DNA from: Climacium dendroides
Lineage: Eukaryota > Streptophyta > Bryopsida > Hypnales > Climaciaceae
Reading direction: 5' to 3'
Length of the DNA: 64,000 nucleotides
Assembly (NCBI GenBank): GCA_950106755.1
Contig: OX467082.1
Span: 22,072,001 to 22,136,000, forward strand
Positions 11,755-24,225 of the stretch are shown piece after piece. A model generated the notes under the pieces. That model saw nothing but the letters and a program-made list of their open reading frames with translations, was not told where the DNA came from and ran no database searches. Within the stretch, counting starts at the first letter, position 1, and each line of letters begins with the position of its first letter. A program made the position numbers and the translations under genes.

Positions 11755-12660
11755 TTAATCTCTAAAGGACCAAGGCCATTTTTCTGCAAAAAAACACTAA
11801 AAATTGCCATTTTTGTTACATTCATTTAAGAAATAAATTAAAAATTTAGAATTTAGAATCTAACTATGGGATCTTGTACTTTACTTATCTAAGATCACGT
11901 GATTAAAATTCCATGGAATTTGTCCATACAATTTTGAAGATATTAACATTCAAAGTTGGAAAAAAATAAAAAAATTTGAACATTGGTTTGCAATTTTAGC
12001 TGACTTCAGGTGCCATTTGTAGAATTTTTTAAAAATTGTGTTGAAGAATTGAATTGAAAGTCCATGAAAAAACTTTAAAATATAAGTGCTTGATTTTATT
12101 CTTTAAAAAATTATTGAGTAGAAGTAGGTCCAAGATTGAAAGAAAAACTAAATCAAGATTTAATAAAGATAAACTAATAGCTCTAAGATGGGATTGAAAT
12201 ACAATAATCCCAATGGTGAGATTGTTCTAACAAACAAACTTAACCTTGTCAAACAATTTTTTTTGACAAAACTGTGAATATTGCATTTGGAAATGAGTCC
12301 TATAAGTTATTTTTTTCAAGAAGATGTTTCAATTGCTTGAAAAACAAGAGTGTCCATAACTTTCACATCACTAATCCAAATGGAATAAATCAAAGCTTCA
12401 CACGTAGAAAAAATAAGATCTATTAGAATTTTTTTAATAAATTATTTCAAATTTTTATAGATTTCTTTTGTTGCCCAATGACATGAAAATTATATTTAGG
12501 ATGGCATAACTTTTGCTCCTAGGCACCAATTGAAAAAAAAATTATATTTCTACAAAATTAATAAGTTTTTCTACCTTATGAAAAAAGTTTTACCAAAAAT
12601 TGAAGTCATAGGAACTCCCTTAGAGTCCCTCAAGGAGACTCTTGGTCCTTTAGGGGTTAA
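11755..12660. mobile_element. TTAACCCCTAAAGGAC-family TIR element, about 906 bp
   Basis: The left terminus TTAATCTCTAAAGGACCAAG (11755-11774) is the near inverse of the right terminus CTTGGTCCTTTAGGGGTTAA (12641-12660). The interior is AT-rich and non-coding. Elements with matching ends lie at 15760-16626, 42017-42284 and 52033-52961. I cannot assign a superfamily from these ends. Confidence 0.7.
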
Positions 12661-15600
12661 TTTAATCTATAGAGTCATTGGTTGATTGGCTAGAAAGTTG
12701 TAATGCTATTATCAATTGGTTAATTGAGAAGTTGCACAAAATCATTGGGTGGTTAGGAAATTGCAATGTTGGGAACTCTTGCTTTTGAGGGGAGAAATAG
12801 TCCCCCTAGCATTGGTTAATAATGTTATGTAAGAGGTGGAGAGGGAGGTGAAAGGCACTAGTCATTTTTAACCATTGAAGGAAATAATACAAAACATCGT
12901 TATAAAAAGGATTGGATTATCATTCACATCATTGAACTTGGAATGCTTCTATGTTCGAAGTTGAAAGGGAATTTTAGATTCTTTTAGATTGTATGTTTTA
13001 GATTTTGTATGAATAAACTCAAAATTCTCAAAGTAATGAACTTATGTATGCTCCCTGTCACAATTAGGTGTAGTAACCTTAGCCCCTTAATGGTTTGATT
13101 CCAAAATCTAGATGATAATTAGAGAGGTTCTAAGGGCTTTGTAAGACCACAAAACTTCTCATTTATCCAAACCAATGCTTGACTTTTATTATATAAAATT
13201 TATTATTATTATGAATTTGATGAATTTGACTTAAATAATATATAAAGATATAACTATAAATATGCAAAAATTGAAGAAATGATTTGAGTGTTAAATGGTT
13301 AGATTGTTGTATTTGATTGTTAGAGTTAATAAAATAATGTTTTTAAGACAAATGTTGAATTTTGGAAATATTATGTGTATTTTTATGTATAAAGAAATAT
13401 TTTTATTTTTAAGCTTATACCAAATCACATTTGCCAATTTTGATTAACCCCTAATTATCCAAGGCCTTTTTTGAGCTTTTTGGAATTTGCTCTAAATTAA
13501 ACACAAAGCCAACATTTTGATAAGTTCTATCAATTTTTTAAATTGCAGATATTCAAATTCAAACTAGACATGTTGGAGATCACATGGCAAAAGAAATCAC
13601 AACAATTTCACATATGGATTGAAAGACTATAGTATTTGGTCATGAAGGTGTTAAAACTATGAAAGTTATTTGGTTTCTTTCAATTCTCTTTTTGCATGTC
13701 AAATCTAAAAAGTTAGTGACAAAAATGAGATTAAAGGGTATAACATACATAATCCCAATGAATTCACAGCTTCTCAAAATCTACTCTACAAATTTTTAAA
13801 TGAATTTTTTATGGTGATTTTTTCTTCAAAATCTAATGTCTTTGAGGCTCATTTCTAAGAGCTCTCAACAAGATTGATGTTTTAAAAAAAAAATCAATAT
13901 TCTTTACTAAATTAATTTATAAAATAAATAAATAAATTCATTAACAAGCTTTTCTACGAGTGTCAATTACGTTTGATTATAGTTCTTTAAATTGTACTTG
14001 AAAACACTCAAACATACAACCACAACTAAAAAAGGGATTACTTGCAATACCAAGTTTGAGTAGGAGAATTTGGTTCCACAAGCCTATATAGGCATCAAAC
14101 TCATGTCTATAAAAACCTATAGAACCAAGCTCTTTTGATGTAGCTTGGTGCCACAAGACCTTTACTTTCTAATGCTTCTATTATTGGAAGTAATGATTTA
14201 GTGTAGTTGAAGTTTTTATCAAAGACAAATATGAATTTTATATTTATCTTGTTTTTATGATTTTCTAAAATTTGTTTGAAAATTAATAGATTAAATTCTA
14301 AATAGAAATAATAATTTTATACTGTATAGAAGTCCTCAAATTAATGGAAATTTTTTAAATCAACATAGAATTAGCTATATTTAGTAGTATTTTAACTAAT
14401 AGCTTATTGCTCTATTAGATAAATAGTAGGCCTCCAAAAATTGAGCATCTAATTTCAAGGAATCGGTATTCAATAGTATTTTGGACCCTTAAAATTGTAA
14501 GTGTGAAAGTTTTGAATATTAATAATCTTTACTATACTATAATCAAAACTCTATAATTGTCCTTATTACGACTTGTGTTAAATTTTTGCTACTTTAAATC
14601 AAATTTGTGCTTGAAAAATGTTTAAGCTTGGAATGTATGGCAAGACACAATAGTCTTTTTTTTCCATTACTTGTCACCATCTAGTCTTTCCACCTCCAAT
14701 TAAATGTCTACAAACATTTCCTATAAACTGATTTAAGATTTTATTTACAAATTTTAGGTAGTTCTCTAGATGATGCTTTGATTTAAAAGGAGATTTATGT
14801 GCATTATGGCCATGGTTGCAATACTCAAAACTAACAAATGCAATGTACTAATTGCCATAGTGGTAAAAGACTAGGTCTCTTTTGAAGTACTACAACCCTA
14901 TGAATGCAACAAATGCTCCAATTATAAAATTTAGCTTTTCCTTATCTAAGATACTTTAACGGTTGTCTTTTGTTAGGTTTAAATTAAAACCAATTTGGAT
15001 ATTTATTTCTTCTTTGTTTTCATAATTCATTCATTGTATTCTAAATCATTTCAAAACTCTTTTTTCTATTTCACATAAGACTACAAGTCCATCCAATCCT
15101 TCAACATTTATTAAAATATGCATTATTTTGTTATCATTAGGACAAAAATTGAAGGAATGTCTTTATCGATTGCAATCATCACTGATTACAATCATGTTTA
15201 TTATTCTTCTAAAATGAGTTACCTTATTTGTATTTTTGTACAATATACTATATTATAATAGGACTTTATATATTTGTTAGTTTTAAAAGTTATAGAGGGG
15301 TTTAATACAAGTTTTCTAATTATAGTTGTCCACCCTATCCAAATGACTTAGGACAACATTGTAGGAATTATATTACTTTGCTAAAATTGAATTTACATGA
15401 AATCCAAGTATTTTGAAGTAGCTAGTGCATCACAAGACATTGATAGCTAAAGCATTTTGAGACATTGGTAACTAGAAGACTATATGATCTAAGCTATAGT
15501 GACCACTAATAAGTACACAATACACTTGGGTAGTAGTTCCTTCCATATTCTATAAAGTGTAGAAAAACACATAGATAATTGTACTACATATATTATATAA

Positions 15601-15759
15601 CTTAGTGGATTAAGGAGATATGGGTGAATTGAATAGTATCTCAACATCTCTTTAATATACTTGGATATTGAGCAACACTTTCAAATATTTGTAGTCTTTT
15701 TTATAATTTAATAGACATGACTTTGATCTAAACACTTAGTCAATAATTTTTTAAAGTTC
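12661..15759. other. AT-rich intergenic DNA
   Basis: Over 3 kb without an open frame of note, RNA gene or clear repeat boundary. Short AAT/AAAT tracts and T-runs are common. Confidence 0.45.
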
Positions 15760-16626
15760 TTAACCCCTAAAGCACTAAATTGCATTTTTTTTGGCAACAT
15801 AGAGATTTTGGGCAACTCATTACAAATGGAATTTTTTTTCTTTTTTGCTGAATTTTTCATACAACATTTCTTTGAGGAGTAGCTTCAAGGCCTGACAATT
15901 TTCATAACTTTTGACTAAATGGTTAAAAACTTGTTGCACAATATGTCATTTTCATTGCTTGGAATGCAGCTTGGGCAACTCATAAAACTTCTTTAAAAAA
16001 TATTTAAATAAATAAATAAATTTTAAATTGGTTCTCTAGAATTATATATAAGTGGAAAGCTTTGGATCATTCCATTTTGGTTAATGTGATGAAAGTTATG
16101 AAGAGTTATAGTTTGTGGGTAGGTATGGAGTCTTTGAAAACCATACTATGAAAATTTGAAACCTAACTATGAAAATTCTTTCTAAGCTTGACTAAAGACT
16201 GAATATTTGTAATTTTCATAAGGCTTTTTTTCTTTGAGTTCAAAGTGTTAAGTTCTAATTGTATTGATTTTCAAAGGTTTTATTTTCCTTATTACTAGAT
16301 GTTGTTTTGAAAAGGTTAATTTTTTAAAAATAATCTTTGAAATATGAACATCTAGTCTTTAAAGAGTTTAAACATGGCTAAATGTAGTAAAGTTTATACC
16401 CCAATCGTTTCTTTGTTATAAAAAAAGCTAATAATACAATTTTGAATTTGAGATTGTAATATTTTAACAACTTCAGCTAATTATGAAAATAGCATTTAGG
16501 AAGACTTGTCTACACCTCGTGTCAAAATTTCACAGAGGTTCATTTAAAGTTGACTTCCCAACAATGTAAGTTATGTTTGAATTCCTACTTGTTCATTTCA
16601 AGGACATATTGTCCTTTAGGGTTTAA
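15760..16626. mobile_element. TTAACCCCTAAAGGAC-family TIR element, about 867 bp
   Basis: It starts TTAACCCCTAAAGCAC and ends GTCCTTTAGGGTTTAA, an imperfect inverted repeat. The interior carries the GGCAACATAG and GGGCAACTCAT blocks that recur, in the other orientation, at 7600-7842 and 42930-43218. Those two are therefore partial relatives of this element. Non-coding. Confidence 0.65.
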
Positions 16627-16675
16627 CAAAATGATAACAAAATGTGTAGAAATCCTTGTTTTGAATGCTTTCTAA

Positions 16676-17229
16676 GAGCATCCCCACCAATTCTTTCCTA
16701 TCCCTATCCCTATCCCTATCTAGATGAAGGGGGAGTAAATATGGGGATAAAGAGTTCATTTCCCCACCAAAATGCTCAACACACAAAAAAGTGATTTGAG
16801 TTCTGTATAAATGAGACCATATCAAGGCTCTTAAAAAAAAAATTGAAGTGCCAAAGTGGAGATATAAAATGTTATGGTGGTGCTCCAAGTTTCAGCATTC
16901 ATCCAGAATATATGGCTGAAAATATCATATGTGTGCATGTAAGATGTCTCTAATTCTATTTTCAGCCACAATCCGGCAATTTCATCCAAGTTTTTTTTAA
17001 TTCAAATTTTTCTGGTGAAAACTTTACAATTTTTTGCTATTTTTTAACCATTTTTTTCTTCTTATTTCTGATGCAATGTGGCACTAGAAATCCCCTTAAA
17101 AAAATCTTGTACCGTATACCAAATTGGACCCTACCTCCTCTAAATTTTTAGGGATGCATGACCTAAAGGATTATTTCTTTCCTATCCAGATGAAATATAA
17201 CCGGGTAGGGATAACGGCTGGGGATGCTT
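16676..17229. mobile_element. GAGCATCC-ended (Tourist-like) TIR element, decayed
   Basis: The left end is GAGCATCCCCACCAATTCTT preceded by TAA (16673-16675). The right end, TGGGGATGCTT, is the inverse with a final-base change, followed by GAA where TAA would be expected. The interior holds a TATCCC microsatellite (about 16697-16719) and an AGTGCCA-family copy. Termini and target site resemble the better-preserved 36315-36816 element. Confidence 0.55.
16847..17085. repeat. AGTGCCA-family repeat, copy 2 (nested)
   Basis: It begins AGTGCCAAAGTGGAGATATA and ends GATGCAATGTGGCACT, giving an imperfect inverted terminus. It aligns with 4886-5124 and 29717-29947. It lies inside the GAGCATCC-ended element, so it either inserted later or was carried within it. 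Confidence 0.75.
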
Positions 17230-17987
17230 GAAACGGGACAGGCACACGGTTCAGATCACATAGTTCCATTTCCAACAGTAGATCTGCTCTGAAGCTCGCT
17301 TTAGAGTGGATTGAACATCGAATCAGTTCACAGATCAAGCTTGGACCTCGAAGCAAAACAAAGGCGAAGGCTATGGCGGTCGCGGAAGACTAACTGCTTT
17401 GCGCGCAGGCCTTTGAAAGTCCCGTCGATATCACTGATGTACTGTATCACCCAAAACCATGGTTTCTTTCCAATTTTTGTTAATACATTGCATGATCGTT
17501 GGTGTCATTCATACGCGCATTCACAGCGTCGCATCAATGTTCCAAACCAGAGTTTTGGTCACCATTTATCATTTTTCTGATGATTTGGTCACGTCTCCCC
17601 GCCCGGCCTGCTGATAAATGTTTCAGAAGGCCTCACTTCCAGCGTGACTGAACTTGAGATCGATTCGATCCAGCTCCGATCTAAACATGCGCAAGCTCAT
17701 CATTCAGGTAACAAACCACGCCTTCCCCGAATACGTGAGAGTTACTCGCACTTTTCTTTTCTTAACAGGCAGGCACGTTGGAGTCGCATGGAAGTAAATT
17801 GAAGAGACTGAAGAGCTTGTTGAGCCGCTGCTGCCGCAGCCTGCTACAGGCGTCGTGGACTGGCATTGGACAGTAATAAGTTAGAAGGTTTTCAGTTCTT
17901 TACTACGAAGTTACTCCAACCCAGACTTCACTTCACTTGTGGTAGCCAGTGAGGCAGTGACTCGTGAGCATGAGGAGGCATCATAAT

Positions 17988-18030
<43 letters not shown>

Positions 18031-18431
18031 GTTACACCAACATTAATAATTCATTGCTTCAATCACGCCTCAGGGGCGCTACTCTACCGCCGCGAAAACC
18101 ACGTGAGTCGTCAGTCAGTCTGGTCTGTCTGTTGAGGGAGGAGCCGCTTCCGGTAATTGCAAGTTAAGTTAAGGACTAGTCCCGACTCGTCTGTCACTGG
18201 GGCTTTATTAAGAGGCGGGATATGATCCAGTTCCCAGTTTCGACCTTTGTGGCGAAAGTTCTGACAGGGGAGCCCTGACACATCAAGCGAGCACTCGTGA
18301 GAACCCCAAGAGAGCCTTTCTAATTCTAATTAAATCGGAGACCTGGGCAGGCAGTTTTTAGGTCTTCCGGGTTTCCGGGTATGCCTTCGCGAACTAGGAT
18401 ATGGATCGATTGCAGAGGTAAAAACGCGTTA
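17230..18431. other. GC-richer stretch with an (AAT)n microsatellite; no gene recognised
   Basis: Composition becomes more balanced than the flanks. The (AAT)n tract at about 17990-18030 creates an asparagine run in the plus-strand frame 17964-18167. I do not take this as a gene, because outside the repeat there is no recognisable sequence. Confidence 0.45.
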
Positions 18432-18811
18432 GAGCATCCTCAGTCGAGGCCTCTACACTCTACTCTTCAAAGTACAGGTTCACCCCAACTTCAAATTGAA
18501 GTTCAAGGGACCCGATTCACACACGCTCTATATGCGTTGAATCAGTTCGTTCGGCGTCTTGATTTACTGTTTTCTTACATTGCCCAATCACAAATGATCT
18601 TATACCGAATATGTGACAGAAATTGCATCACGGGTTACAATCAAGCAAAAGAATCCGTCTAAACTTCATCTGAAAGGGCGGTTTGAGGGGCTCTGCGGAC
18701 TCACCAAATGCCCTATGAACTTGAAGGTCCCTAAAGAAGGCTATTTTAAATAACTCTCCCATTTTGCCGGAGCCAGACTCTTCAATTTAGAGTGCTGGAT
18801 TGAGGATGCTC
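18432..18811. mobile_element. GAGCATCC-ended TIR element, 380 bp
   Basis: The left terminus is GAGCATCCTCAGTC. The reverse complement of the right terminus is GAGCATCCTCAATCCAGCAC. Inverted similarity continues inward with gaps for about 35 bases. TTA precedes the left end, but TCG follows the right end instead of the expected TTA, so the target duplication is not preserved. The 93-codon open frame inside (18381-18662) overruns the left end and shows no known domain. Confidence 0.6.
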
Positions 18812-19384
18812 TCGGTGAAATTCGCCAAGTTGGAACCTGGAATGGTTTGGTGCCCGTGTGGTTCCTGGGCACTTCACGAGGCCGAGCAGTAAAATTTTAA
18901 AATTCAATGATTCAGGGCATGGGGGGGAGTTTCTGCTGGTTATATTAGCCGCGAAGAATCACTGCAGGTCGGGCGTTTGATATAAAAAGCAAGTACTCGA
19001 CGATGCGGGCCCCGGGCGTTCTCGCGACTCCCCCTGAGCGGCTGAGCCGCAGCCAGTGGCTACTGGAACGTACAGGAGTGCAATGCTTGGCAAGCTATTT
19101 CGGTCGCAGGGGAGGCAAACTCGGAAGTCAGCCACTCAGCCGGCTAATGGCAGCAAGCTTAATTAGTAGATGCCCTCCCTGACGGGCAATGTCGAAACGT
19201 GCACACTTTCATGTCCAGGCTGGAGCTCCCGTCTCCTGTTGCTGTTGCTGCATGGCCTGCCTGCAACCTGCAACCCAACAACCTGCTGCCCACCTGGACG
19301 TTCAACAGTGCCGTGGCGCATAACTCAATTGAAGGCGGGGAGGGAGTGGGCATAAACTACACTACACTACGCTACACTAAACTA

Positions 19385-19590
19385 CAATACGACTCTGGAC
19401 CTGTACAGTCCAGGTACATATGCCAGACGAAGTTCTAGCTACAGTAGTCCTCCTCGTTCTCCTGCCTGGTGTGGTCAGTGGGTGGGCATCCCTTAACTCC
19501 ACTTACACTAAGTTACATTAGATCTGTACAGTCCAGGTACATATGCAGAGTTCTAGCTAGTCCCCGCTCTCCTGCCTGGTGTTGTGATGA
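19385..19590. repeat. Direct duplication, spacing about 122 bp
   Basis: CTGTACAGTCCAGGTACATA occurs at 19401 and again at 19523. Similarity extends to both sides, including an ACACTAA(A/G)(C/T)TACA block before it and CTCTCCTGCCTGGTGT after it. Copies have diverged by small indels. Confidence 0.75.
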
Positions 19591-20090
19591 TGGGATCGCC
19601 CCACTCCGTGTTTGCACTATCTCCAGGATGATCTTAACCTAGGCCTCATTTCGGCCCTTAGCTAGCTAGGTACACCTACTCGTTGCACGACGGGCGATTG
19701 CTGCAGCAGCAAGTGCTTTTATTGCCCTGCCCGGTTTTGAATCCCCGTTAAGTTACTGTATTACCTTCGTTGGGAACGCCTCGTCCCCGTGGATCCCGTC
19801 ACGGCGTGCGGGCGGGCGAGCGGGTACGTGGGCGGGGTGACCAGTTATTGGCGTTGCCGTGCGTGCTCTCCCCGCCGTTCCCAACTTCAGTCCCCTTCGC
19901 AGCCTGCCTGCCTGGCTCGCCGCCTTCGCCATGCAATAAGTAGCTGCCAATGTGGCGGGCTCCTTGCACTCACTCCTTGCACAACCATTTCAGTGCCTAG
20001 CTCTGGGAGTGTACCTCTCAGTTGTACTCCCGCAAGTCGTCTTCGCTCCCTGGAGTAGAACTAGGAGTCCTGAGTGAGGAAGTGTAGTTT

Positions 20091-20369
20091 TCCTCATTCA
20101 AAGAATGATGCATTCTGAAGATCGAGTTGATTCGATTCGATTCTCAGCAGTCAATGTTGAGATTCACGTCCGTAGTTACAAAGCCCTCGTTCTCTCGCAC
20201 TGGTGTGGCTGGTCCGCCCTTGGTGTGTGAGTGGTAAGGCTCTTCTCATTCGAAGAATGATGCATTCTGAAGATCGATCGATTTGATCCTCGGGAGTCAA
20301 ATGTTGAGATTCATGTCCGTGGTTACGAAGTTCTCTGTCTCTGGGGCTGGTATGGCTGGTCCGAAGCCT
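20091..20369. repeat. Tandem duplication, unit about 152 bp
   Basis: The block containing GAATGATGCATTCTGAAGAT (near 20103 and 20255) and GTTGAGATTCA(C/T)GTCCGT(A/G)G is present twice head to tail. The copies show substitutions and short indels. The unit contains the local palindrome GAATGATGCATTC. Confidence 0.8.
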
Positions 20370-22925
20370 AAGTGATCACTTGTTTGATCACTGGATTTGC
20401 TACCAATATACGTGATCGTGTTTTGTATTAGTTTGGTTAGTTCCTCTGTAGAATTCTTCGTTTGGGAATTACATGCTTTTTCCTGTAGAGTATCCTAGGT
20501 TAGATTCCAATGCTATCGTCGGTATATATGTCACGAGAAGATGAGATGGGTAGAGTGCATTGAGAGTTCATGAATGGGGCCGTGGAATTATACCCGAATC
20601 CAATCTGAACGAATTCAGTCTTCGAGATTGAATGCGTGTCTCTGAATTTCGAGTCTGGTTCTTTCAAGGGAAGAAAGGAATCGGCGATGAAGCTCTCGGA
20701 GGTGGTGACATTGTCCAGGTTTTACGATTTGTTCAAAGGTTCGGAAATTTGAAGATTTCAGTGTTCCTTATCGGCTCTGTGGTTCACTTACATCTTGGAG
20801 TACTGCATCTTCACATCCGTGCGCCTTCGCTACCCTGTGATCTCACCCACCATGATGCTTCCATTCCCGCACTGTACAATTCAATATACACCAGGAATGT
20901 AAGACAGAAATTTCTGAAAGGGGATGGACACGCATTCAGTGATTCCATTCCATTTGAATGTCGTGGTGAAATTTCATGGTGGATTGAAGAGTCCCAGTGT
21001 TAGCAAATGTTGCCAATGGGGAGATGCAGCACTACAAGAAGTGCGTGGGCCATGGGCTATCTCTACCCGATCTCCACTCCGCCACTTTTCCGGCGAATAT
21101 TCCCTCCACTGCCAATTTCAGGGGCACCCGTTACAGTGAAGTCTCGTCGTGCCACGCCCGGCTCATCACTTTCGCACGCCTGCAGAGATGCCGGACCGGG
21201 AGCCCGCGGCGCCTGTGGACGGGGGGGTGGGGGTGGGTTGGTGTTCCGTCGCTTGCCCGTCATCCATGGCGGCGCCCTGCGCAATCAATTTCTACACTCC
21301 AATTCCTGCACGCTCTCTATAAAAATAACGGCTCCTCGTCTTTCTTTGTCCACCAGAAAATTAAGCTTCGTGTGCTATTTCAGGGTAGTGACAGATTGAC
21401 TTTGGAAACGAACTTAACTCATGCTTTCGATTGGGTGTTGGGGTGCAGACAACTGTAGCAGCCAGCCAGGTAGCTCCAATTCTGCAACTCCAGCCAAGCC
21501 AGGTGGCAAGGAACTGAACGTGTCAGGTGCACTTTGGGGCTCAAGCTTCATCACATCATCATGTTTCCGACATCCTCGACACGCTAAGTAAGCTATCCAT
21601 AGATTAGACAACCTCTCGTCTCGGAAAGAATCTCACTTGTTATCCGCCTTGGTTTGCGCTCCCGTGGTACAGTATGAGAATTTCAAATGCAATTCAATAC
21701 CCAAGTTCAGAAGAAAAAAAAGAAGTGTCATTGGCCCACGACTTCGTGCGCTTGTTGGTACTTGCCCACGGAAACTCGGGAGTCCTCGAAAGTCATTTAT
21801 AATGCCTGGTTCATGTACCTGAGTCGAACGCTAGCACAGACTGTAGTACTCCCCCAAGTTGCAACTTTTTCTTTTCTGATTTCCTAGGACTGTTCCTGTG
21901 CCGCTGTTGAAGTACAGCTAGCGACCCTCTCTTTCTTTCGCGTTGAATCCCATCGGAGAATGCATGTAGTTTGTACGATCCGTGCACTTTCAGGTTGCTA
22001 TTTACCGAAACCCGGATCCCATTCTTTCACTGTTTCGTCTGGAATAATGGAGCTTTCCACTCCCCACTTGCGATGAAATCCAGCTAATGATTGCTTGCTT
22101 CCCGACTTTGCACACCCACTAGCATTTGAAGGCCGGGACAATTTGCAAGCGAGGTCTACGAACTCCCTCCCTCCCTCCCTCCCTCCCTCCCTGTGTGGGA
22201 ACACTCAATTACGTGGAGCGCTGAGCGCGAGCATCTCGCCATGACGCATCCAGTGGACGGGTCATGATGCATTGCGACAGATGGGATTTTTTCTTTAATT
22301 TTCCTTTTTTTTTGCACTTGTAAACGAGACTTGAGCCGCATTGCATCAAGGAAACAATATACTAAAGCAAGGCATTCCCGGGGAAAGCTTAAACCGTGAG
22401 AGTGCCAGAAAGGCCAAAGAAAGATGGGATTTTTTAATATTTTTTATAAGTGATACTAATCATCCCGCATGGGCGGCACAGCAGATCTAGTGATGTAAAA
22501 TTTAGTATTACTTTATAATGATTCTCACGATGTGCAAGAGGCTAAAATTGGGCGCTGACTTGAAAGGAAGAGACAGCGGCAGATGCAGCCAAGCGCTTAA
22601 TTAGTGAGATAGATGAGCTTGCTACAGGAAAGTTTGCTGCTTCCCGGCACTGATTTGTAGCGAATTATGTTCATGTTAAGCTGCTGGAGGGGTGGACTAA
22701 TTCCATCCGTCGTCAAAGGAACTGAAGCTTATTATTAAGTTTAAGCTTAACTTACTTTGGTCCTGTTGTGCAGTTGCTGTGTGTGTGTGTGTGGGGGGGG
22801 GGCTGTGGTGTGAACGCCATCCGGAATATTCTACTGTAGCAAAAGCGGCAGTTCAAAGTCAGCAGTGCGGCAGTAGCAGGGAATTAGGCGAAAGTTTAAC
22901 CTAAGTGCACGAACTAAAGCTTCAC

Positions 22926-23249
22926 AAGGTAGGAGGTTCACAAAGCGCCCACCTAAGGAGCTGAAACTGAATTTTGGGGAGGTGATGCTTGATGAAATAT
23001 TTTTCAAGTAAATTTTCCTTGAAAGACAAGTGGAATTAGCATCTAACCCAAGTCGTTTCATATTTTTTGAAGCTTTGCGGAATTAGTTATGAAATTTTGA
23101 AGTTGAAATGGCATAGGGCTCTAAAATCGCCCACTGCCTATAGTGTATACATTGCTGAAGGCTATGAAAAAAGCAGCATGTATAAAAAAGCGCACATTTG
23201 AGGAGGTAGGCGGTTTTAGGGCATGTGTGCTTTTAGAACCTCCTACCTT
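22926..23249 (+). mobile_element. MITE family A, uninterrupted reference copy
   Basis: The termini AAGGTAGGAGGTTCACAAAG (left) and, reverse-complemented, AAGGTAGGAGGTTCTAAAAG (right) form a 14-base perfect inverted repeat. The 324-bp body has no gene. It is the intact reference for copies interrupted by other elements at 9571-10303 and 34145-35447, and relatives occur at 23626-23830 and 32692-32987. A TA directly follows the right end; the left flank has lost it. Confidence 0.78.
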
Positions 23250-23625
23250 ACTTACATCGTTCCAAAATGATTGTCCACAATTTTTTGGGTATTTTTTTGA
23301 ACCAATTTCATTGATTGTGTTGTGAATAAACATAATTGAGAAAGGTTCCAAATTTTATATCACTAAAATCAATGAAGAACATTGCATGTGTTCATGACAA
23401 CCTGAATAAAATTATCTACAAGGAAGTGGTTTTTTTTTTAACCTTTTCAAAACAACCTTAAAAAAACATGCCATTCAAAATAAACAATCATTTCAAGATG
23501 GAAGTACCAAGGGAGTTGTAATTGATTGTAACTCCTAAAACATGGGACATTCATTGATGTAGAGCATTCTTTTTTCTCTCCATTGATAATTAGCAATCCT
23601 CTGTAATGATGGCACAATCATCAAT
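23250..23625. other. Intergenic DNA
   Basis: AT-rich, with no open frame of interest and no clear repeat. Confidence 0.4.
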
Positions 23626-23830
23626 AAGTTAGGAGGTTCATGAAGCATCCACTCAAGAGCTGAATATTCATTTGGAGAGGATTAGGCTTCCCGAAATGTT
23701 TTTTAGGAAATTTTCCTTGATAGACAAATAGAATTGGCATCTAATTCAAGTTGTTTCTTATTTTTTGGAGCTTTTTAAAACTAGTTATGAATTTCTGAAG
23801 TTGAATTGTAGTGGTTACTAAAAGTGTCAA
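23626..23830 (+). repeat. MITE family A, partial copy
   Basis: It starts AAGTTAGGAGGTTCATGAAG and follows family A through TTTTCCTTGATAGACAAATA and GAATTGGCATCTAAT to AGTTATGAATTTCTGAAGTT, then diverges. The far terminus is not found. Confidence 0.65.
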
Positions 23831-24000
23831 AATTGAATTTCCACATCAAATTCCAGGTCCAAGTTACCTCACACCATTCACATGATGACATGTGGCACTT
23901 TTTTAACAAAATCTGACCTTCACGTAGGGGCCCACCTTTCAGAGATGTGAATGTACGTTGACTCAAAAAATCATTCATCCATTCAATAGTTTATCGTCGG

Positions 24001-24045
24001 TCTCTTTATATTCATCCGCAGCCGAGGCTTAAACCCTAAACCCTA
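24001..24045 (+). promoter_or_regulatory. TATA-like sequence and telo-box upstream of the FCF1 relic
   Basis: CTTTATATTC (24004-24013) is followed by AAACCCTAAACCCTA (24031-24045), two overlapping telo-box motifs. In plants such boxes are typical of promoters of translation and ribosome-biogenesis genes, which fits the FCF1 relic about 180 bases downstream. The motif is seen directly; its function here is inference. Confidence 0.6.
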
Positions 24046-24225
24046 CACGGTCCATTTTTTTTTATCGTCTCTGTCACTTTGCTATTTTGCACTTTGCAGC
24101 GGGTTCCTCAATTTCTTGGTTCGCCTTGAGTACGCCAGTGCTCACAATTTAAATTCTCAGAGTACAAGTCTGCCTTAGTATTCAGAAAGTGTGGAAATTG
24201 AGTTAGTGAGGATAGGGAACCAGAC

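Larger units (their letters stand above)
18812..22925. other. GC-richer, gene-poor region with tandem duplications and microsatellites
   Basis: This is the largest stretch of balanced composition outside MAP65. I find no recognisable protein on either strand. The longest open frames (20632-21003, 123 codons; 20997-21458, 153 codons; 21007-21399, 130 codons, all plus) overlap each other in different frames and show no known motif. A (CCCT)n tract lies at 22164-22192 and a (GT)n tract followed by a G-run at about 22778-22802. It could be a decayed genic region or promoter sequence. Confidence 0.4.

Noticed and set aside
17964..18167. Frame with an asparagine run
   Set aside because: The run is an (AAT)n microsatellite. 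The rest has no motif.
20632..21458. Overlapping frames of 123, 153 and 130 codons
   Set aside because: Three different frames overlap in GC-richer DNA with no known domain. Treated as chance frames until transcript evidence exists.
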